The position numbers and the translations under genes are program-made. This document shows positions 24,450 through 32,572 of a stretch of 32,572 bases of DNA, one piece after another. The notes beneath the pieces were generated by a model that saw only the letters and a list, made by a program, of their open reading frames with translations, had not been told where the DNA came from and searched no databases. Within the stretch, counting starts at the first letter, position 1; each line of letters opens with the position of its first letter. The DNA comes from Geobacillus proteiniphilus (GTDB taxonomy: Bacteria; Bacillota; Bacilli; Bacillales; Anoxybacillaceae), in contig NZ_MQMG01000045.1 in NCBI RefSeq assembly GCF_001908025.1, positions 1 through 32,572 of the forward strand. The letters are read 5' to 3'.

Positions 24450-24485
24450 TCTCCATATCCTGAAATGGACAAGGGGGAACACGCT

Positions 24486-24836
24486 GTGAGTCTCGCGATC
24501 GACTTGGAAGTGAAGCAAGACGTGCTCATCGTTCGCCTGTCTGGGGAGCTTGACCATCATACAGCCGAAGAATTGCGTGAACAAGTGACGGATGTGCTCG
24601 AAAACCGAGCGATCCGCCACATCGTGCTCAATTTAGGACAATTGACGTTCATGGACAGCTCTGGCCTCGGCGTCATTCTCGGACGCTATAAACAAATCAA
24701 AAACGTCGGCGGGCAGATGGTCGTATGCGCCGTATCGCCGGCCGTCAAACGGCTGTTTGACATGTCGGGTCTGTTTAAAATCATCCGCGTTGAGGCGGAT
24801 GAGCAATTCGCCTTGCAAGCATTGGGGGTGGCGTAA
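24486..24836 (+). CDS. spoIIAA: Anti-sigma-F factor antagonist SpoIIAA
   Basis: 116-residue STAS-domain protein. The unphosphorylated form binds SpoIIAB and frees sigma-F; SpoIIE phosphatase activates it and SpoIIAB inactivates it by phosphorylating Ser58, here in FMDSSGLGV (Ser58). GTG at 24486 with AAGGGGG (24471-24477) 8 nt upstream. Its stop codon abuts the spoIIAB start. Confidence 0.97.
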
Positions 24837-25277
24837 ATGCGCAACGAAATGCACCTCCAATTTTCTGCCCGCAGCGAAAATGAATCGTTCGCCCGTGTGA
24901 CCGTGGCGGCGTTCGTCGCCCAGCTTGACCCGACGATGGACGAACTGACGGAAATTAAAACGGTTGTCTCTGAGGCGGTGACAAACGCGATCATTCACGG
25001 CTACAACAACGATCCGAACGGCATCGTCTCCATTTCGGTCATCATTGAAGACGGTGTCGTCCATTTGACGGTGAGAGACGAAGGAGTCGGCATTCCTGAC
25101 ATCGAAGAAGCGCGCCAGCCGTTGTTTACGACAAAGCCCGAGCTCGAGCGGTCAGGGATGGGCTTTACCATTATGGAAAACTTCATGGACGAAGTCATCG
25201 TCGAATCGGAAGTGAACAAAGGGACGACTGTGTATTTGAAAAAGCATATTGCGAAAAGCAAAGCGTTATGTAACTGA
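24837..25277 (+). CDS. spoIIAB: Anti-sigma-F factor / serine kinase SpoIIAB
   Basis: 146 residues. GHKL-fold ATPase that holds sigma-F inactive and phosphorylates SpoIIAA. N-box [12 protein letters not shown] (Glu46, Asn50), DEGVGI (Asp81), and ERSGMGF lid region (104-110); Arg20, known in the family to contact sigma-F and SpoIIAA, is present. ATG at 24837 immediately follows the spoIIAA stop. Confidence 0.97.
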   Translation: MRNEMHLQFSARSENESFARVTVAAFVAQLDPTMDELTEIKTVVSEAVTNAIIHGYNNDPNGIVSISVIIEDGVVHLTVRDEGVGIPDIEEARQPLFTTKPELERSGMGFTIMENFMDEVIVESEVNKGTTVYLKKHIAKSKALCN

Positions 25278-25290
25278 GGGAGACATGCCT

Positions 25291-26043
25291 ATGGATGTCG
25301 ATGTCAAGCAAGATCAGTCGCCAATCAAAGATCAGGAGATGAAAGAGCTGATCCGCCGCAGCCAAGAAGGCGATCAAGAAGCGCGTGATGAAATTATTGA
25401 AAAAAACATGCGCCTCGTCTGGTCGGTCGTTCAACGTTTTTTAAACCGCGGCTATGAAGCGGACGACTTGTTTCAAATCGGCTGCATCGGCTTGTTAAAG
25501 TCGGTCGACAAGTTTGACCTGTCGTATGACGTCAAGTTTTCGACGTACGCCGTGCCGATGATCATTGGGGAGATTCAGCGGTTTCTTCGCGACGACGGCA
25601 CCGTCAAAGTGAGTCGTTCGCTGAAAGAGATGGGCAACAAAATCCGCAAGGCGAAAGACGAGCTGTCGAAAACGCGCGGGCGGGCGCCGACGGTTACGGA
25701 AATCGCCGACCATTTAGGCATTTCGCCAGAAGACGTCGTTCTGGCCCAAGAGGCGGTCCGCTCGCCGACATCGATTCACGAAACGGTGTACGAAAACGAC
25801 GGCGATCCGATTACGTTGCTTGATCAAATCGCTGACGCCGACGAGGCGTCATGGTTTGACAAAATCGCCTTAAAAAAAGCGATCGAAGAACTCGACGAGC
25901 GCGAGAGGCTGATCGTCTATTTGCGCTATTACAAAGACCAAACCCAGTCCGAAGTGGCATCGAGGCTCGGCATCTCTCAAGTGCAAGTATCCCGGCTGGA
26001 AAAGAAAATATTGCAGCACATAAAGGACAAAATGGACGGATAG
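25291..26043 (+). CDS. sigF: RNA polymerase sigma-F factor
   Basis: 250 residues, first forespore-specific sigma factor. Region 2 (about 36-105: EKNMRLVWSVVQRF, ADDLFQIGCIGLLKSVDKFD), region 3 and the region 4 helix-turn-helix (QSEVASRLGISQVQVSRLEKK). The start is taken at ATG 25291 (MDVDVKQ), aligned with B. subtilis SigF and 8 nt after GGGAG; ATG 25285 is too close to that site. It is likely to read the dacF promoter in this same window. Confidence 0.96.
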   Translation: MDVDVKQDQSPIKDQEMKELIRRSQEGDQEARDEIIEKNMRLVWSVVQRFLNRGYEADDLFQIGCIGLLKSVDKFDLSYDVKFSTYAVPMIIGEIQRFLRDDGTVKVSRSLKEMGNKIRKAKDELSKTRGRAPTVTEIADHLGISPEDVVLAQEAVRSPTSIHETVYENDGDPITLLDQIADADEASWFDKIALKKAIEELDERERLIVYLRYYKDQTQSEVASRLGISQVQVSRLEKKILQHIKDKMDG

Positions 26044-26054
26044 TCCATTTTTTT
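26031..26054 (+). terminator. Terminator of the spoIIA operon
   Basis: AATGGAC (26031-26037), loop GGATA, GTCCATT (26043-26049), then seven T. The sigF stop TAG (26041-26043) lies in the loop and arm of the hairpin. Confidence 0.85.
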
Positions 26055-26149
26055 GCAACTTGCGCGTGCAGAAGGGAAGAGCGTTCCAGCGGGCAGCGAG
26101 CATCAAGGGTGCATTTTTTATCTAAATTTTTTCTTGATGAACAACAAAA

Positions 26150-26200
26150 TCCATTTTCTCTTGAAAAAAGAATGGACATGTTTCAGTCCATTCTTTTCTA
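26150..26200 (+). terminator. Second hairpin with alternative pairing, before spoVAA
   Basis: Perfect 12-bp stem AAAAGAATGGAC (26166-26177) / GTCCATTCTTTT (26186-26197), then CTATTTTTA. The 5' arm can alternatively pair with TCCATTTTCTCTT starting at 26150. The core arms AATGGAC/GTCCATT repeat those of the sigF terminator. The stretch 26055-26149 also contains CATCAAG/CTTGATG arms but no gene. Confidence 0.7.
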
Positions 26201-26211
26201 TTTTTATGAAA

Positions 26212-26242
26212 TCGATGGTGAATGCTGATAGACCGCATGATC
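26212..26242 (+). promoter_or_regulatory. Weak sigma-G-like promoter candidate of spoVA
   Basis: TCGATG (26212-26217), 18 nt, CATGATC (26236-26242), compared with the sigma-G pattern TGAATA/CATnnTA. It is imperfect, but placed between the last terminator and spoVAA where a sigma-G promoter is expected. Confidence 0.3.
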
Positions 26243-26299
26243 CGTGTTTCGGTCAACCAAACTAAAGAAAAACAAAATGGGGACAAAGGTGTGAAGCAA

Positions 26300-26923
26300 A
26301 TGGCCAACACCGTGTTTATTAAGCCGCGCCATCGCGTGCAAGTCAAGCCGGGGGCGGTGGTGACGCTCGGGCAGACAGCGCAAATCGCTGCGCCGGATGG
26401 CGGACTCATTCGGCGGCTGAAGATGATTCCACTCTATCGCATCCAGCCGAGCGATAAAAATATCGTCATCATCGATATGATGCAAATGATCAGGGCTGTG
26501 TTTGATGTGGATTCGTCGCTTGATGTGCAGATGATCGGCCCATCGCAGACGATCATTGAAGTCGTCTATGAAAAACGGAAAGTTTCGACCGCTTCCTTCG
26601 TTCTCGTTTGGCTTCTTTTGTTCGTCGGTTCGGCGATGGCGATCATGAACTTTCACGAGGACGTCAGCATGCAACAAGTGCATCGCCATCTGTACGAAAT
26701 GATGACCGGCCAAGCGGTCGATAAACCGTTGCTTTTGCAAATTCCGTATTCGCTTGGGCTCGGCATCGGGATGATTTTATTTTTCAACCATTGGTTCCGT
26801 AAACGAATCAACGAGGAGCCCAGCCCTCTTGAAGTCGAAATGTTCAACTACCAGCAATCGATCGATCAGTACGTCATTTTGCATGAAAACAAAGAAAGCT
26901 TGAGGCCTCTTGACGACGCTTGA
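26300..26923 (+). CDS. spoVAA: Stage V sporulation protein AA
   Basis: 207 residues. Soluble N-terminal part (FIKPRHRVQVKPG) followed by two membrane helices (FVLVWLLLFVGSAMAIMNF; PYSLGLGIGMILFFNHWF). Part of the SpoVA channel that moves Ca-dipicolinate into the forespore and out at germination. ATG at 26300, AAAGGTG 8 nt upstream, matching the usual 206-residue length; the open frame extends further upstream without a ribosome binding site. It overlaps spoVAB by 14 bp. Confidence 0.94.
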   Translation: MANTVFIKPRHRVQVKPGAVVTLGQTAQIAAPDGGLIRRLKMIPLYRIQPSDKNIVIIDMMQMIRAVFDVDSSLDVQMIGPSQTIIEVVYEKRKVSTASFVLVWLLLFVGSAMAIMNFHEDVSMQQVHRHLYEMMTGQAVDKPLLLQIPYSLGLGIGMILFFNHWFRKRINEEPSPLEVEMFNYQQSIDQYVILHENKESLRPLDDA

Positions 26924-27341
26924 GATTTTGCTGGTAGTGTTCGTCGGCTTCGCCGGAGGGTTGGCGGTCGGAACTGGATTTGTCGCTTTTTTGGTCGTGC
27001 TTGGCGTCATCCCGCGCCTGACGCAGCTGACGAAAACGATGAAACGCATTCACGCCTATGAATGGGGGGCTGTAGCCGGCGCCATCGTTGGCGGTTGGAT
27101 GAGTTTGCGCCATTCGGTTTGGCATTTATCCAAATATTGGATGGCGCCGATCGGATTGTTTCATGGTGTGTTTATCGGAATGCTCGCTGCCGCTTTAACA
27201 GAGGTGTTGAACGTTTGGCCGATTTTAGCGAAGCGGATCGGCGTCGATGATAAAATCGTCATTTTACTTATGGCCATCGCCTTTGGCAAAGTGGCCGGTT
27301 CGTTGTTTCATTGGCTTTATTTTGTCGATCACTTTCGCTGA
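26910..27341 (+). CDS. spoVAB: Stage V sporulation protein AB
   Basis: 143 residues, about four membrane helices (for example ILLVVFVGFAGGLAVGTGF). TTG start at 26910 inside spoVAA, with GAGG only 4 nt before it, so it depends on coupled translation. Component of the SpoVA dipicolinate channel. Confidence 0.93.
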   Translation: MTTLEILLVVFVGFAGGLAVGTGFVAFLVVLGVIPRLTQLTKTMKRIHAYEWGAVAGAIVGGWMSLRHSVWHLSKYWMAPIGLFHGVFIGMLAAALTEVLNVWPILAKRIGVDDKIVILLMAIAFGKVAGSLFHWLYFVDHFR

Positions 27342-27358
27342 CAAAGGGGGAAGGAAAC

Positions 27359-27787
27359 GTGGGATTAAAGTCCGATTATGTCCGCGAGGTGAAGGCGTTT
27401 CAGCCTTCTCCCCCATACGCCGCCAATGCGGTAAAAGCGTTTCTTGTCGGCGGGACGCTTTGTGCGTTGGCGCAATGGCTCGCTGATTGGTATGGCGGCA
27501 CGTTTGCCGCTCCGCCGCTCGAGGCCCATCTGTGGGCGTCTATGATGATGGCCGGATTGGCGATTGTGCTGACGGCCGTCGGGAAATATGACGATTTCAG
27601 CCAATTTGCCGGCGCGGGGGCGACGATGCTCATTACAGGGCTGGCCAATGCGATCGCGAGCGCTGCCATCGAACATCGCAGCGAAGGATGGACGGCCGGG
27701 GTGGCCGGGCAGATGTTGAAAGCCGGTGGGGCAGCGGTCATTTATGGTCTGATTGCCGCCTATGTGCTTGGCCTTGTTTGGCCGTGA
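27359..27787 (+). CDS. spoVAC: Stage V sporulation protein AC
   Basis: 142 residues with several membrane helices. Pore-forming core of the SpoVA system; the B. subtilis protein has mechanosensitive channel properties. GTG at 27359 preceded by GGGGGAAGG. Sequence features: PPYAANAVKAFLVGGTLCAL and FAGAGATMLITGLANAIASAA, the latter resembling SpoVAEB. Confidence 0.94.
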   Translation: MGLKSDYVREVKAFQPSPPYAANAVKAFLVGGTLCALAQWLADWYGGTFAAPPLEAHLWASMMMAGLAIVLTAVGKYDDFSQFAGAGATMLITGLANAIASAAIEHRSEGWTAGVAGQMLKAGGAAVIYGLIAAYVLGLVWP

Positions 27788-27805
27788 CGAAAAGAGGGAT
27801 TGGCC

Positions 27806-28834
27806 ATGAAACGTGTCGGAAAGCAGACATGGGTGTTTGACGATGGTGTTTACATCCAAGCGGCCGCTGCCGCGGTCGGGCCGCTTGAAGCCGACGGGCC
27901 GCTCGGGAGTTATTTTGATGTTTGCCATCGCGACTTATATTGCGGCGAAGCGACGTGGGAGCTGGCCGAGCGGCGGCTGATGCGGGAGGCGGTGGACTGC
28001 TGCTTGCAAAAGGCGGGCGTCTCTGCCGAAGAAGTCGATCTGTTTTTGGCCGGTGATTTGTTAAACCAAAATGCGACATCGAACTATGTCGCCCGCGAGC
28101 TGCCGATTCCGTTTTTATGCTTGTTCGGCGCCTGTTCGACCTCGATGCAAACATTGGCGGCAGCCGCCGCGCTCGTCGCTGGCGGATTGGCCGATCGGGC
28201 GCTTGCGGCGACAAGCAGCCATAACGCGACGGCCGAACGGCAGTTTCGCTACCCGACTGAGCTTGGGGTGCAAAAGCCGAAAACGGCGACGTTCACCGTC
28301 ACGGGCGCCGGCGCCGCGCTCGTTGGCCGCGCGCCGGGACGTTGGCGCGTCCGGGCGGCGACGATCGGCAAAGTCGTTGACGCCGGGCTGAAAAACCCGC
28401 TCGACATGGGGGCGGCGATGGCCCCGGCGGCGGCCGATACGATCGAGCAGCATTTCCGCGACTTAGGCGCATCGCCGGGCGATTACGATTTGATCGTCAC
28501 CGGCGACTTGTCGCGCGTCGGCAGCGTCATCGTCCGAGAGCTGCTTGCTGAATCCGGCTACGATGTGACCGACGTTTACAACGATTGCGGGCTGATGATT
28601 TACCGGCCAGATCAAAAGGTGTTCGCCGGCGGCAGCGGCTGCGCCTGCTCGGCGGTCGTCACGTACGGGTATTTGCTTCAAGAGCTCGCCCGCGGAACGT
28701 TTCGACGCCTGTTTGTCGTCGCTACCGGGGCGCTCTTGAGTCAAACGATGGTGCAGCAAAAACAGTCGATCCCAGCGATCGCTCACGGCGTCGTCATCGA
28801 AGCGGCCGGACGGGAGCCGGATTTGCCGCTATAG
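27806..28834 (+). CDS. spoVAD: Stage V sporulation protein AD
   Basis: 342 residues, thiolase-like fold, soluble. Binds dipicolinic acid in B. subtilis and is essential for its uptake. A Cys-containing nucleophile-elbow-like motif LFGACSTSMQT is retained, although no acyltransferase activity is expected. ATG at 27806 (8 nt after GAGGGA); a TTG two codons earlier is in frame. Small AT-poor gap of 18 bp after spoVAC. Confidence 0.95.
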   Translation: MKRVGKQTWVFDDGVYIQAAAAAVGPLEADGPLGSYFDVCHRDLYCGEATWELAERRLMREAVDCCLQKAGVSAEEVDLFLAGDLLNQNATSNYVARELPIPFLCLFGACSTSMQTLAAAAALVAGGLADRALAATSSHNATAERQFRYPTELGVQKPKTATFTVTGAGAALVGRAPGRWRVRAATIGKVVDAGLKNPLDMGAAMAPAAADTIEQHFRDLGASPGDYDLIVTGDLSRVGSVIVRELLAESGYDVTDVYNDCGLMIYRPDQKVFAGGSGCACSAVVTYGYLLQELARGTFRRLFVVATGALLSQTMVQQKQSIPAIAHGVVIEAAGREPDLPL

Positions 28835-28873
28835 GTCGTCTTTTATTCGGGAACGATCAAGGGGGAATGCGAT

Positions 28874-29224
28874 ATGGAATACGTCCGCGCCTTTTTCGTC
28901 GGTGGGCTGCTGTGTGCCATCGTCCAACTCGTCATCGACCGCGGCAAATGGACGCCGGCTGGTGTCGCCGGTTCGCTTGTCGTCCTTGGCGTCCTCCTTG
29001 GCTTTGGCGGCGTCTATGATCGATTGGCCGTTTGGGCCGGCGCTGGGGCGACGATGCCGCTGAGCGGATTTGGGTATTGGTTGGCGAAAGGGGTCATGGC
29101 AGAACCGCGGCCGGAGGGATTTGTCGAAACGGGAGCAGCGGTGTTCCGATTTGCCGGCGCCTTGTTTTCCTTTATCGTGGCCGGCTCGTTTGCCGCGGCG
29201 CTCACTTGCAAACCGAAAGGGTAG
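28874..29224 (+). CDS. spoVAEB: Stage V sporulation protein AEB
   Basis: 116 residues, three or four membrane helices; WAGAGATMPLSGFGYWLAKG parallels the SpoVAC motif, a known internal similarity of the family. ATG at 28874 behind AAGGGGG. Membrane part of the dipicolinate channel. Confidence 0.93.
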   Translation: MEYVRAFFVGGLLCAIVQLVIDRGKWTPAGVAGSLVVLGVLLGFGGVYDRLAVWAGAGATMPLSGFGYWLAKGVMAEPRPEGFVETGAAVFRFAGALFSFIVAGSFAAALTCKPKG

Positions 29225-29227
29225 AAG

Positions 29228-29842
29228 ATGATGGAAAAACGACGGGTCATTTTAGTAACGGATGGGGACGAGTTCGCCTGCCGGGCGATCGAGCAGGTCG
29301 CCGCTGAGATCGGCGGCCGCTGCATTTCCCGCTCGCAAGGCAATCCGACGAAACTGAGCGGCGAACAGTTGGTCGAACTCATTTTGCAAACGCCGCATGA
29401 TCCAGTGTTTGTCATGTTTGACGATTGCGGCGCCCTCGGGGAGGGGGCCGGAGAGCAGGCGCTTCGCTATGTGGCGACGCATGAACAAATCGAAGTGCTC
29501 GGGGCGCTGGCGGTTGCCTCCAATACGCACCAGCATGAATGGACAAAAGTGCACGTGAGCATCGACCGCGACGGCGTGATTACCGAATATGGGGTCGATA
29601 AAGAAGGCGTCCGCGATCTCGAGATCGGGCGGATCAACGGCGACACCGTCTACTGCCTTGACCAGCTGAACATTCCGCTCATCGTCGGCATCGGCGACAT
29701 CGGCAAAATGGGATACCGCGACCATGCGAAATACGGGGCGCCGATTACGCGCAAGGCGGTCGAGTTGATTCTCGAAAGGAGTGGTGGCCATGCCGGAAAA
29801 AGAAAAGAAACCGACAGCGCCGATCGCGAAGAAGCTCGTTGA
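29228..29842 (+). CDS. spoVAEA: Stage V sporulation protein AEA
   Basis: 204 residues, soluble, with [19 protein letters not shown] at the N-terminus and [26 protein letters not shown] near the C-terminus. Accessory subunit of the SpoVA system; precise role unknown. ATG at 29228 (or the next codon). Overlaps spoVAF by 53 bp. Confidence 0.92.
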   Translation: MMEKRRVILVTDGDEFACRAIEQVAAEIGGRCISRSQGNPTKLSGEQLVELILQTPHDPVFVMFDDCGALGEGAGEQALRYVATHEQIEVLGALAVASNTHQHEWTKVHVSIDRDGVITEYGVDKEGVRDLEIGRINGDTVYCLDQLNIPLIVGIGDIGKMGYRDHAKYGAPITRKAVELILERSGGHAGKRKETDSADREEAR

Positions 29843-31268
29843 CAACGCGAAGTTTTTGCAGCAGCGGATCGGCGTCGGGACAAGCTTTGATTTAGGCGTG
29901 CGGAAAATCTATGTCCTAAACCGGGAAGTACATATTTACTACTGCAACGGTTTATGCGACACGCAATACATTATCGAATTGCTAAAGCAAATCGTGCGCG
30001 TCAATGATGACGAGCGTCAGGCGGCCCAAGCGTGGCAAATTATCGAAAATCGGCTCGTCCATCAGCAAGTCAGCCCGGTGACGAGCCTCGACGAAGCGGT
30101 TGACAAACTACTGTCGGGCTTGATCATCGTCTTGATCGAGGGCGAATCGACCGGATTTGCTGTCGACGTCCGCAGCTATCCAGGTCGGCAGCCGCAAGAG
30201 CCGGACACGGAAAAAGTTGTGCGCGGCGCTCGCGACGGCTACGTCGAGAACATCATTGTCAACACGGCGCTCACCCGCCGCCGCATCCGCGACGAGCGGC
30301 TGCGCTTTGAAATTTTGCAAGTCGGCGAGCGGTCAAAAACGGACGTATGCATCGCCTATATTAAAGACGTCGCTGACCCGGGGCTTGTTGAACTCGTCAA
30401 GAAAGAGTTGCAGCAAATCAACGTCGATGGACTGACGATGGGCGACAAAACAGTCGAAGAGTTTTTAGTGAAGCAAGGATACAACCCGTACCCGCTCGTC
30501 CGTTATACCGAGAGGCCGGATGTAGCAGCGACGCACTTGCTTGAAGGGCACGTGCTCATTATGGTCGACACATCGCCAAGCGTCATCATCACGCCGACAA
30601 CATTTTTCCATCACGTTCAGCATGCCGAGGAATACCGGCAGTCGCCGGGAGTTGGGACGTTCGTGCGCTGGGTGCGGTTTTTAGGTATTTTGGCGTCGCT
30701 GTTTTTGCTGCCGCTGTGGGTGCTGTTCGTCCTTGAGCCGTCGTTGCTGCCCGAATCGTGGGCGTTTATTGGGCCGAACAAACAAACAAACATCCCGATC
30801 GTTGTGCAAATTTTGCTCGCTGATTTTGGGATTGAGTTTTTGCGGATGGCAGCCATTCATACCCCGACGCCGCTATCAACCGCGATGGGCTTGATTGCCG
30901 CCGTCTTGATCGGACAAATCGCCATCGATGTCGGGCTGTTTGTGCCGGAAGTCATCTTATACGTCTCGGTGGCGGCGATCGGTTCGTTTGCGACGCCAAG
31001 CTATGAGTTGAGCGTGGCTAATAAGATTTCTCGATTGGCATTGGTCATTCTTGTCGCCTTGTTTAAAGTGCCCGGGCTCGTCATTGGCACGACCGTTTAT
31101 TTGCTTTGGCTGGCCAGCATCCGCTCGCTCAATACGCCGTACTTATGGCCGTTCATTCCGTTCGATCCAGCGGCATTTATGCAAATTGTCGTCCGCCGTT
31201 CGGCTGCTGGAGCGAGAGTGCGCCCGAGCATCGTTCACCCGCAAGATCGGCAAAAACAACCGTCATGA
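29790..31268 (+). CDS. spoVAF: Stage V sporulation protein AF (GerA family)
   Basis: 492 residues, similar to the A subunits of nutrient germinant receptors: a soluble N-terminal half followed by about five membrane helices and the GerA-type motif RPGVG-like [16 protein letters not shown]. It modulates germination together with other receptor-like proteins. ATG at 29790 has AAAGGAG 8 nt upstream; a GTG at 29781 is too close to it. Last gene of the spoVA operon. Confidence 0.93.
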   Translation: MPEKEKKPTAPIAKKLVDNAKFLQQRIGVGTSFDLGVRKIYVLNREVHIYYCNGLCDTQYIIELLKQIVRVNDDERQAAQAWQIIENRLVHQQVSPVTSLDEAVDKLLSGLIIVLIEGESTGFAVDVRSYPGRQPQEPDTEKVVRGARDGYVENIIVNTALTRRRIRDERLRFEILQVGERSKTDVCIAYIKDVADPGLVELVKKELQQINVDGLTMGDKTVEEFLVKQGYNPYPLVRYTERPDVAATHLLEGHVLIMVDTSPSVIITPTTFFHHVQHAEEYRQSPGVGTFVRWVRFLGILASLFLLPLWVLFVLEPSLLPESWAFIGPNKQTNIPIVVQILLADFGIEFLRMAAIHTPTPLSTAMGLIAAVLIGQIAIDVGLFVPEVILYVSVAAIGSFATPSYELSVANKISRLALVILVALFKVPGLVIGTTVYLLWLASIRSLNTPYLWPFIPFDPAAFMQIVVRRSAAGARVRPSIVHPQDRQKQPS

Positions 31269-31285
31269 CGCGAACGATCCGTTTG

Positions 31286-31322
31286 AAAGCGGCCGTTTCC
31301 ACCTATTGGCGGCCGCTTTTTT
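31286..31322 (+). terminator. Terminator of the spoVA operon
   Basis: AAAGCGGCCG (31286-31295) pairs with CGGCCGCTTT (31310-31319), 14-nt loop, followed by more T. It lies 18 nt after the spoVAF stop. Confidence 0.93.
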
Positions 31323-31347
31323 CGTTTTAGCGCTATTGCAACTTTTG

Positions 31348-31353
31348 TATAAT
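31348..31353 (+). promoter_or_regulatory. -10 element of the lysA leader transcript
   Basis: Perfect TATAAT in an AT-rich patch right after the spoVA terminator. The -35 (TTTTAG, 31325-31330, 17 nt away) is poor. Transcription would start near 31360, giving a leader of about 230 nt. Confidence 0.5.
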
Positions 31354-31370
31354 TATGATAAGTTATACTT

Positions 31371-31572
31371 AATGCTTGCATTGATGGTGCTTGCCATTGT
31401 GCTTGCCTCAGTGCTCCGCACGTTTGCACGGGCGGAATGGGCATGGCCCAGCGCGGGGCATGCGGCCTTCCGTTTCAAGGCAGAGCCGATGGCGATCTGC
31501 GGTTTTCCTTTTTGTGAAGGCAGTTGCCGGTTGCAAACTGTCTTTTTTGCTTTTGCCGTGCGATTTCAATGA
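31371..31572 (+). CDS. Doubtful small membrane ORF in the lysA leader
   Basis: ATG at 31371 opens a 66-residue frame beginning MLALMVLAIVLASVLRTFAR, a good single membrane helix, then a Pro/Cys-containing tail; the same frame is open and hydrophobic back to about 31306. There is no ribosome binding site, and two hairpins with T-runs lie inside it. It may be a leader peptide, a decayed gene, or chance. Confidence 0.25.
31475..31548 (+). terminator. Leader hairpins and terminator before lysA
   Basis: First hairpin GCAGA/TCTGC trailed by GGTTTTCCTTTTT; second, GGCAGTT (31519-31525) / AACTGTC (31536-31542) followed by six T (31543-31548), is a credible intrinsic terminator 41 nt before the lysA ATG. 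Its place inside the transcript suggests attenuation. Confidence 0.6.
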
Positions 31573-31589
31573 GGAATGAGGGGTTTGCG

Positions 31590-32572
31590 ATGTTTCTTCA
31601 CGGGACAAGCCGTGTCAATGAACAAGGGCATTTGGAAATCGGCGGCGTCGATGTGGTCGAGTTGGCCAAAACGTACGGAACGCCGCTTTATATTTATGAC
31701 GTTGCGTTGATCCGCGCGCGGGCGCGCGCGTTTAAAGAAGCGTTCCGCCGCCATGGCGTACGGGCGCAAGTCGCTTACGCCAGCAAGGCGTTTTCCGCCG
31801 TCGCCATCGTGCAGCTGGCCGCTGAGGAGGGATTGTCGCTTGACGTCGTCTCGGGCGGTGAGCTGTATACGGCGCTTGCGGCCGGTTTTCCGCCTGAGCG
31901 CATCCATTTTCATGGCAACAACAAAAGCCGGGACGAATTGGCGATGGCGCTTGAACACGGCATCGGCTGCATCGTTGCCGACAACTTTTACGAACTCGAG
32001 CTGATCGAAGAGCTGGCGGAATCATCCGGCCGGACGGTGCCGGTTTTGCTCCGCGTCACGCCGGGGGTCGAGGCGCATACGCACGATTACATTTTAACCG
32101 GGCAAGAAGATTCAAAGTTCGGCTTTGACTTAAACAACGGTCAGGCGGACGAGGCGTTTCGCCGTGTCATGGCGTCGGCCGCGTTTCAGCTGCTCGGCGT
32201 TCATTGCCATATCGGCTCGCAAATTTTTGAAACAGCTGGGTTTGTGCTCGCGGCGCAAAAAGTGTTTGCCAAGCTGGCCGAGTGGAACAAGGCGCACGGA
32301 TTTGTCCCAGCGGTTGTCAATCTTGGCGGCGGCTTTGGCATCCGCTATACGGAGGAAGACGATCCGATTCCGGTGACAGCGTACGTCGACTGCATCGTGG
32401 AAGAGGTGAAAAGGCAGGCCGAAGCTTGCCGCTTGCCGCTGCCGGAAATTTGGATCGAGCCGGGCCGGTCGCTCGTGGGTGATGCCGGGACGACGATTTA
32501 TACGATCGGTTCGCGCAAAGAGGTGCCCAACGTCCGCACATATATTGCCGTTGACGGCGGCATGAGCGACAA
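31590..32572 (+). CDS. lysA: Diaminopimelate decarboxylase (3' end outside window)
   Basis: About 327 codons are present and run off the end. PLP-dependent, converts meso-diaminopimelate to lysine, the last step of lysine synthesis. Alanine racemase-like fold III: PLP lysine Lys66 in AYASKAF, LRVTPGVEAHTHDYI, HCHIGSQI, the GGGFG phosphate-binding loop and EPGRSLVG. ATG at 31590 behind GAGGGG, 7 nt. It follows the spoVA operon as in B. subtilis. Confidence 0.96.
   Translation, partial: MFLHGTSRVNEQGHLEIGGVDVVELAKTYGTPLYIYDVALIRARARAFKEAFRRHGVRAQVAYASKAFSAVAIVQLAAEEGLSLDVVSGGELYTALAAGFPPERIHFHGNNKSRDELAMALEHGIGCIVADNFYELELIEELAESSGRTVPVLLRVTPGVEAHTHDYILTGQEDSKFGFDLNNGQADEAFRRVMASAAFQLLGVHCHIGSQIFETAGFVLAAQKVFAKLAEWNKAHGFVPAVVNLGGGFGIRYTEEDDPIPVTAYVDCIVEEVKRQAEACRLPLPEIWIEPGRSLVGDAGTTIYTIGSRKEVPNVRTYIAVDGGMSD

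Noticed and set aside
31360-31590. Lysine riboswitch (L-box) upstream of lysA
   Set aside because: A leader terminator is present, but the conserved L-box core segments could not be found by eye.

Overview
The window looks like a chromosomal segment of a thermophilic, spore-forming Geobacillus/Parageobacillus-type bacillus. It is fairly GC-rich with strong AGGAGG-type ribosome binding sites and frequent GTG/TTG starts. Its proteins closely match Bacillus families, and the pyrimidine-nucleoside phosphorylase resembles, as far as I remember it, the crystallised G. stearothermophilus enzyme. From zwf onward the gene order follows the Bacillus subtilis yqj-yqk-spo region.

1-4000 is an accessory edge. 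It holds the 3' part of an IS605/IS1341-type tnpB broken by a 152-bp AT-rich MITE-like element, a lone GH1 6-phospho-beta-glucosidase, a VapBC-like toxin-antitoxin pair and a cyclase-family hydrolase. 4000-15000 is a mosaic of housekeeping genes on both strands: zwf, rnz, namA, proI behind a complete T-box, yqjP-yqjQ, yqzH, a CDGSH Fe-S protein, yqkB-yqkC, yqkE, an MFS exporter and yqkF. 15000-19500 holds nudF, an endonuclease Q homologue (yqxK), spoIIM with a sigma-E-like promoter, fur, yqzK and xerD. 19600-23013 is the nucleoside-salvage operon deoB-punA-pdp, ending in a strong terminator.

23100-31270 is the core forespore block: dacF with an excellent sigma-F-type promoter; spoIIAA-spoIIAB-sigF (anti-anti-sigma, anti-sigma and sigma-F) with a sigma-H-like promoter; then the seven-gene spoVA operon (AA, AB, AC, AD, AEB, AEA, AF) for dipicolinic acid transport. 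The window ends inside lysA, which supplies lysine from diaminopimelate and is preceded by a roughly 230-nt leader with an intrinsic terminator.

The signals most worth a second look are the MITE inside tnpB with a clean 4-bp target duplication and a possibly surviving omega-RNA end; AATGAA/TTCATT palindromes in front of both namA and yqjP; tandem Fur/PerR-like boxes before fur; the unexplained lysA leader; and duplicated, mutually compatible hairpin arms after sigF. No complete new defence or mobile system is visible.
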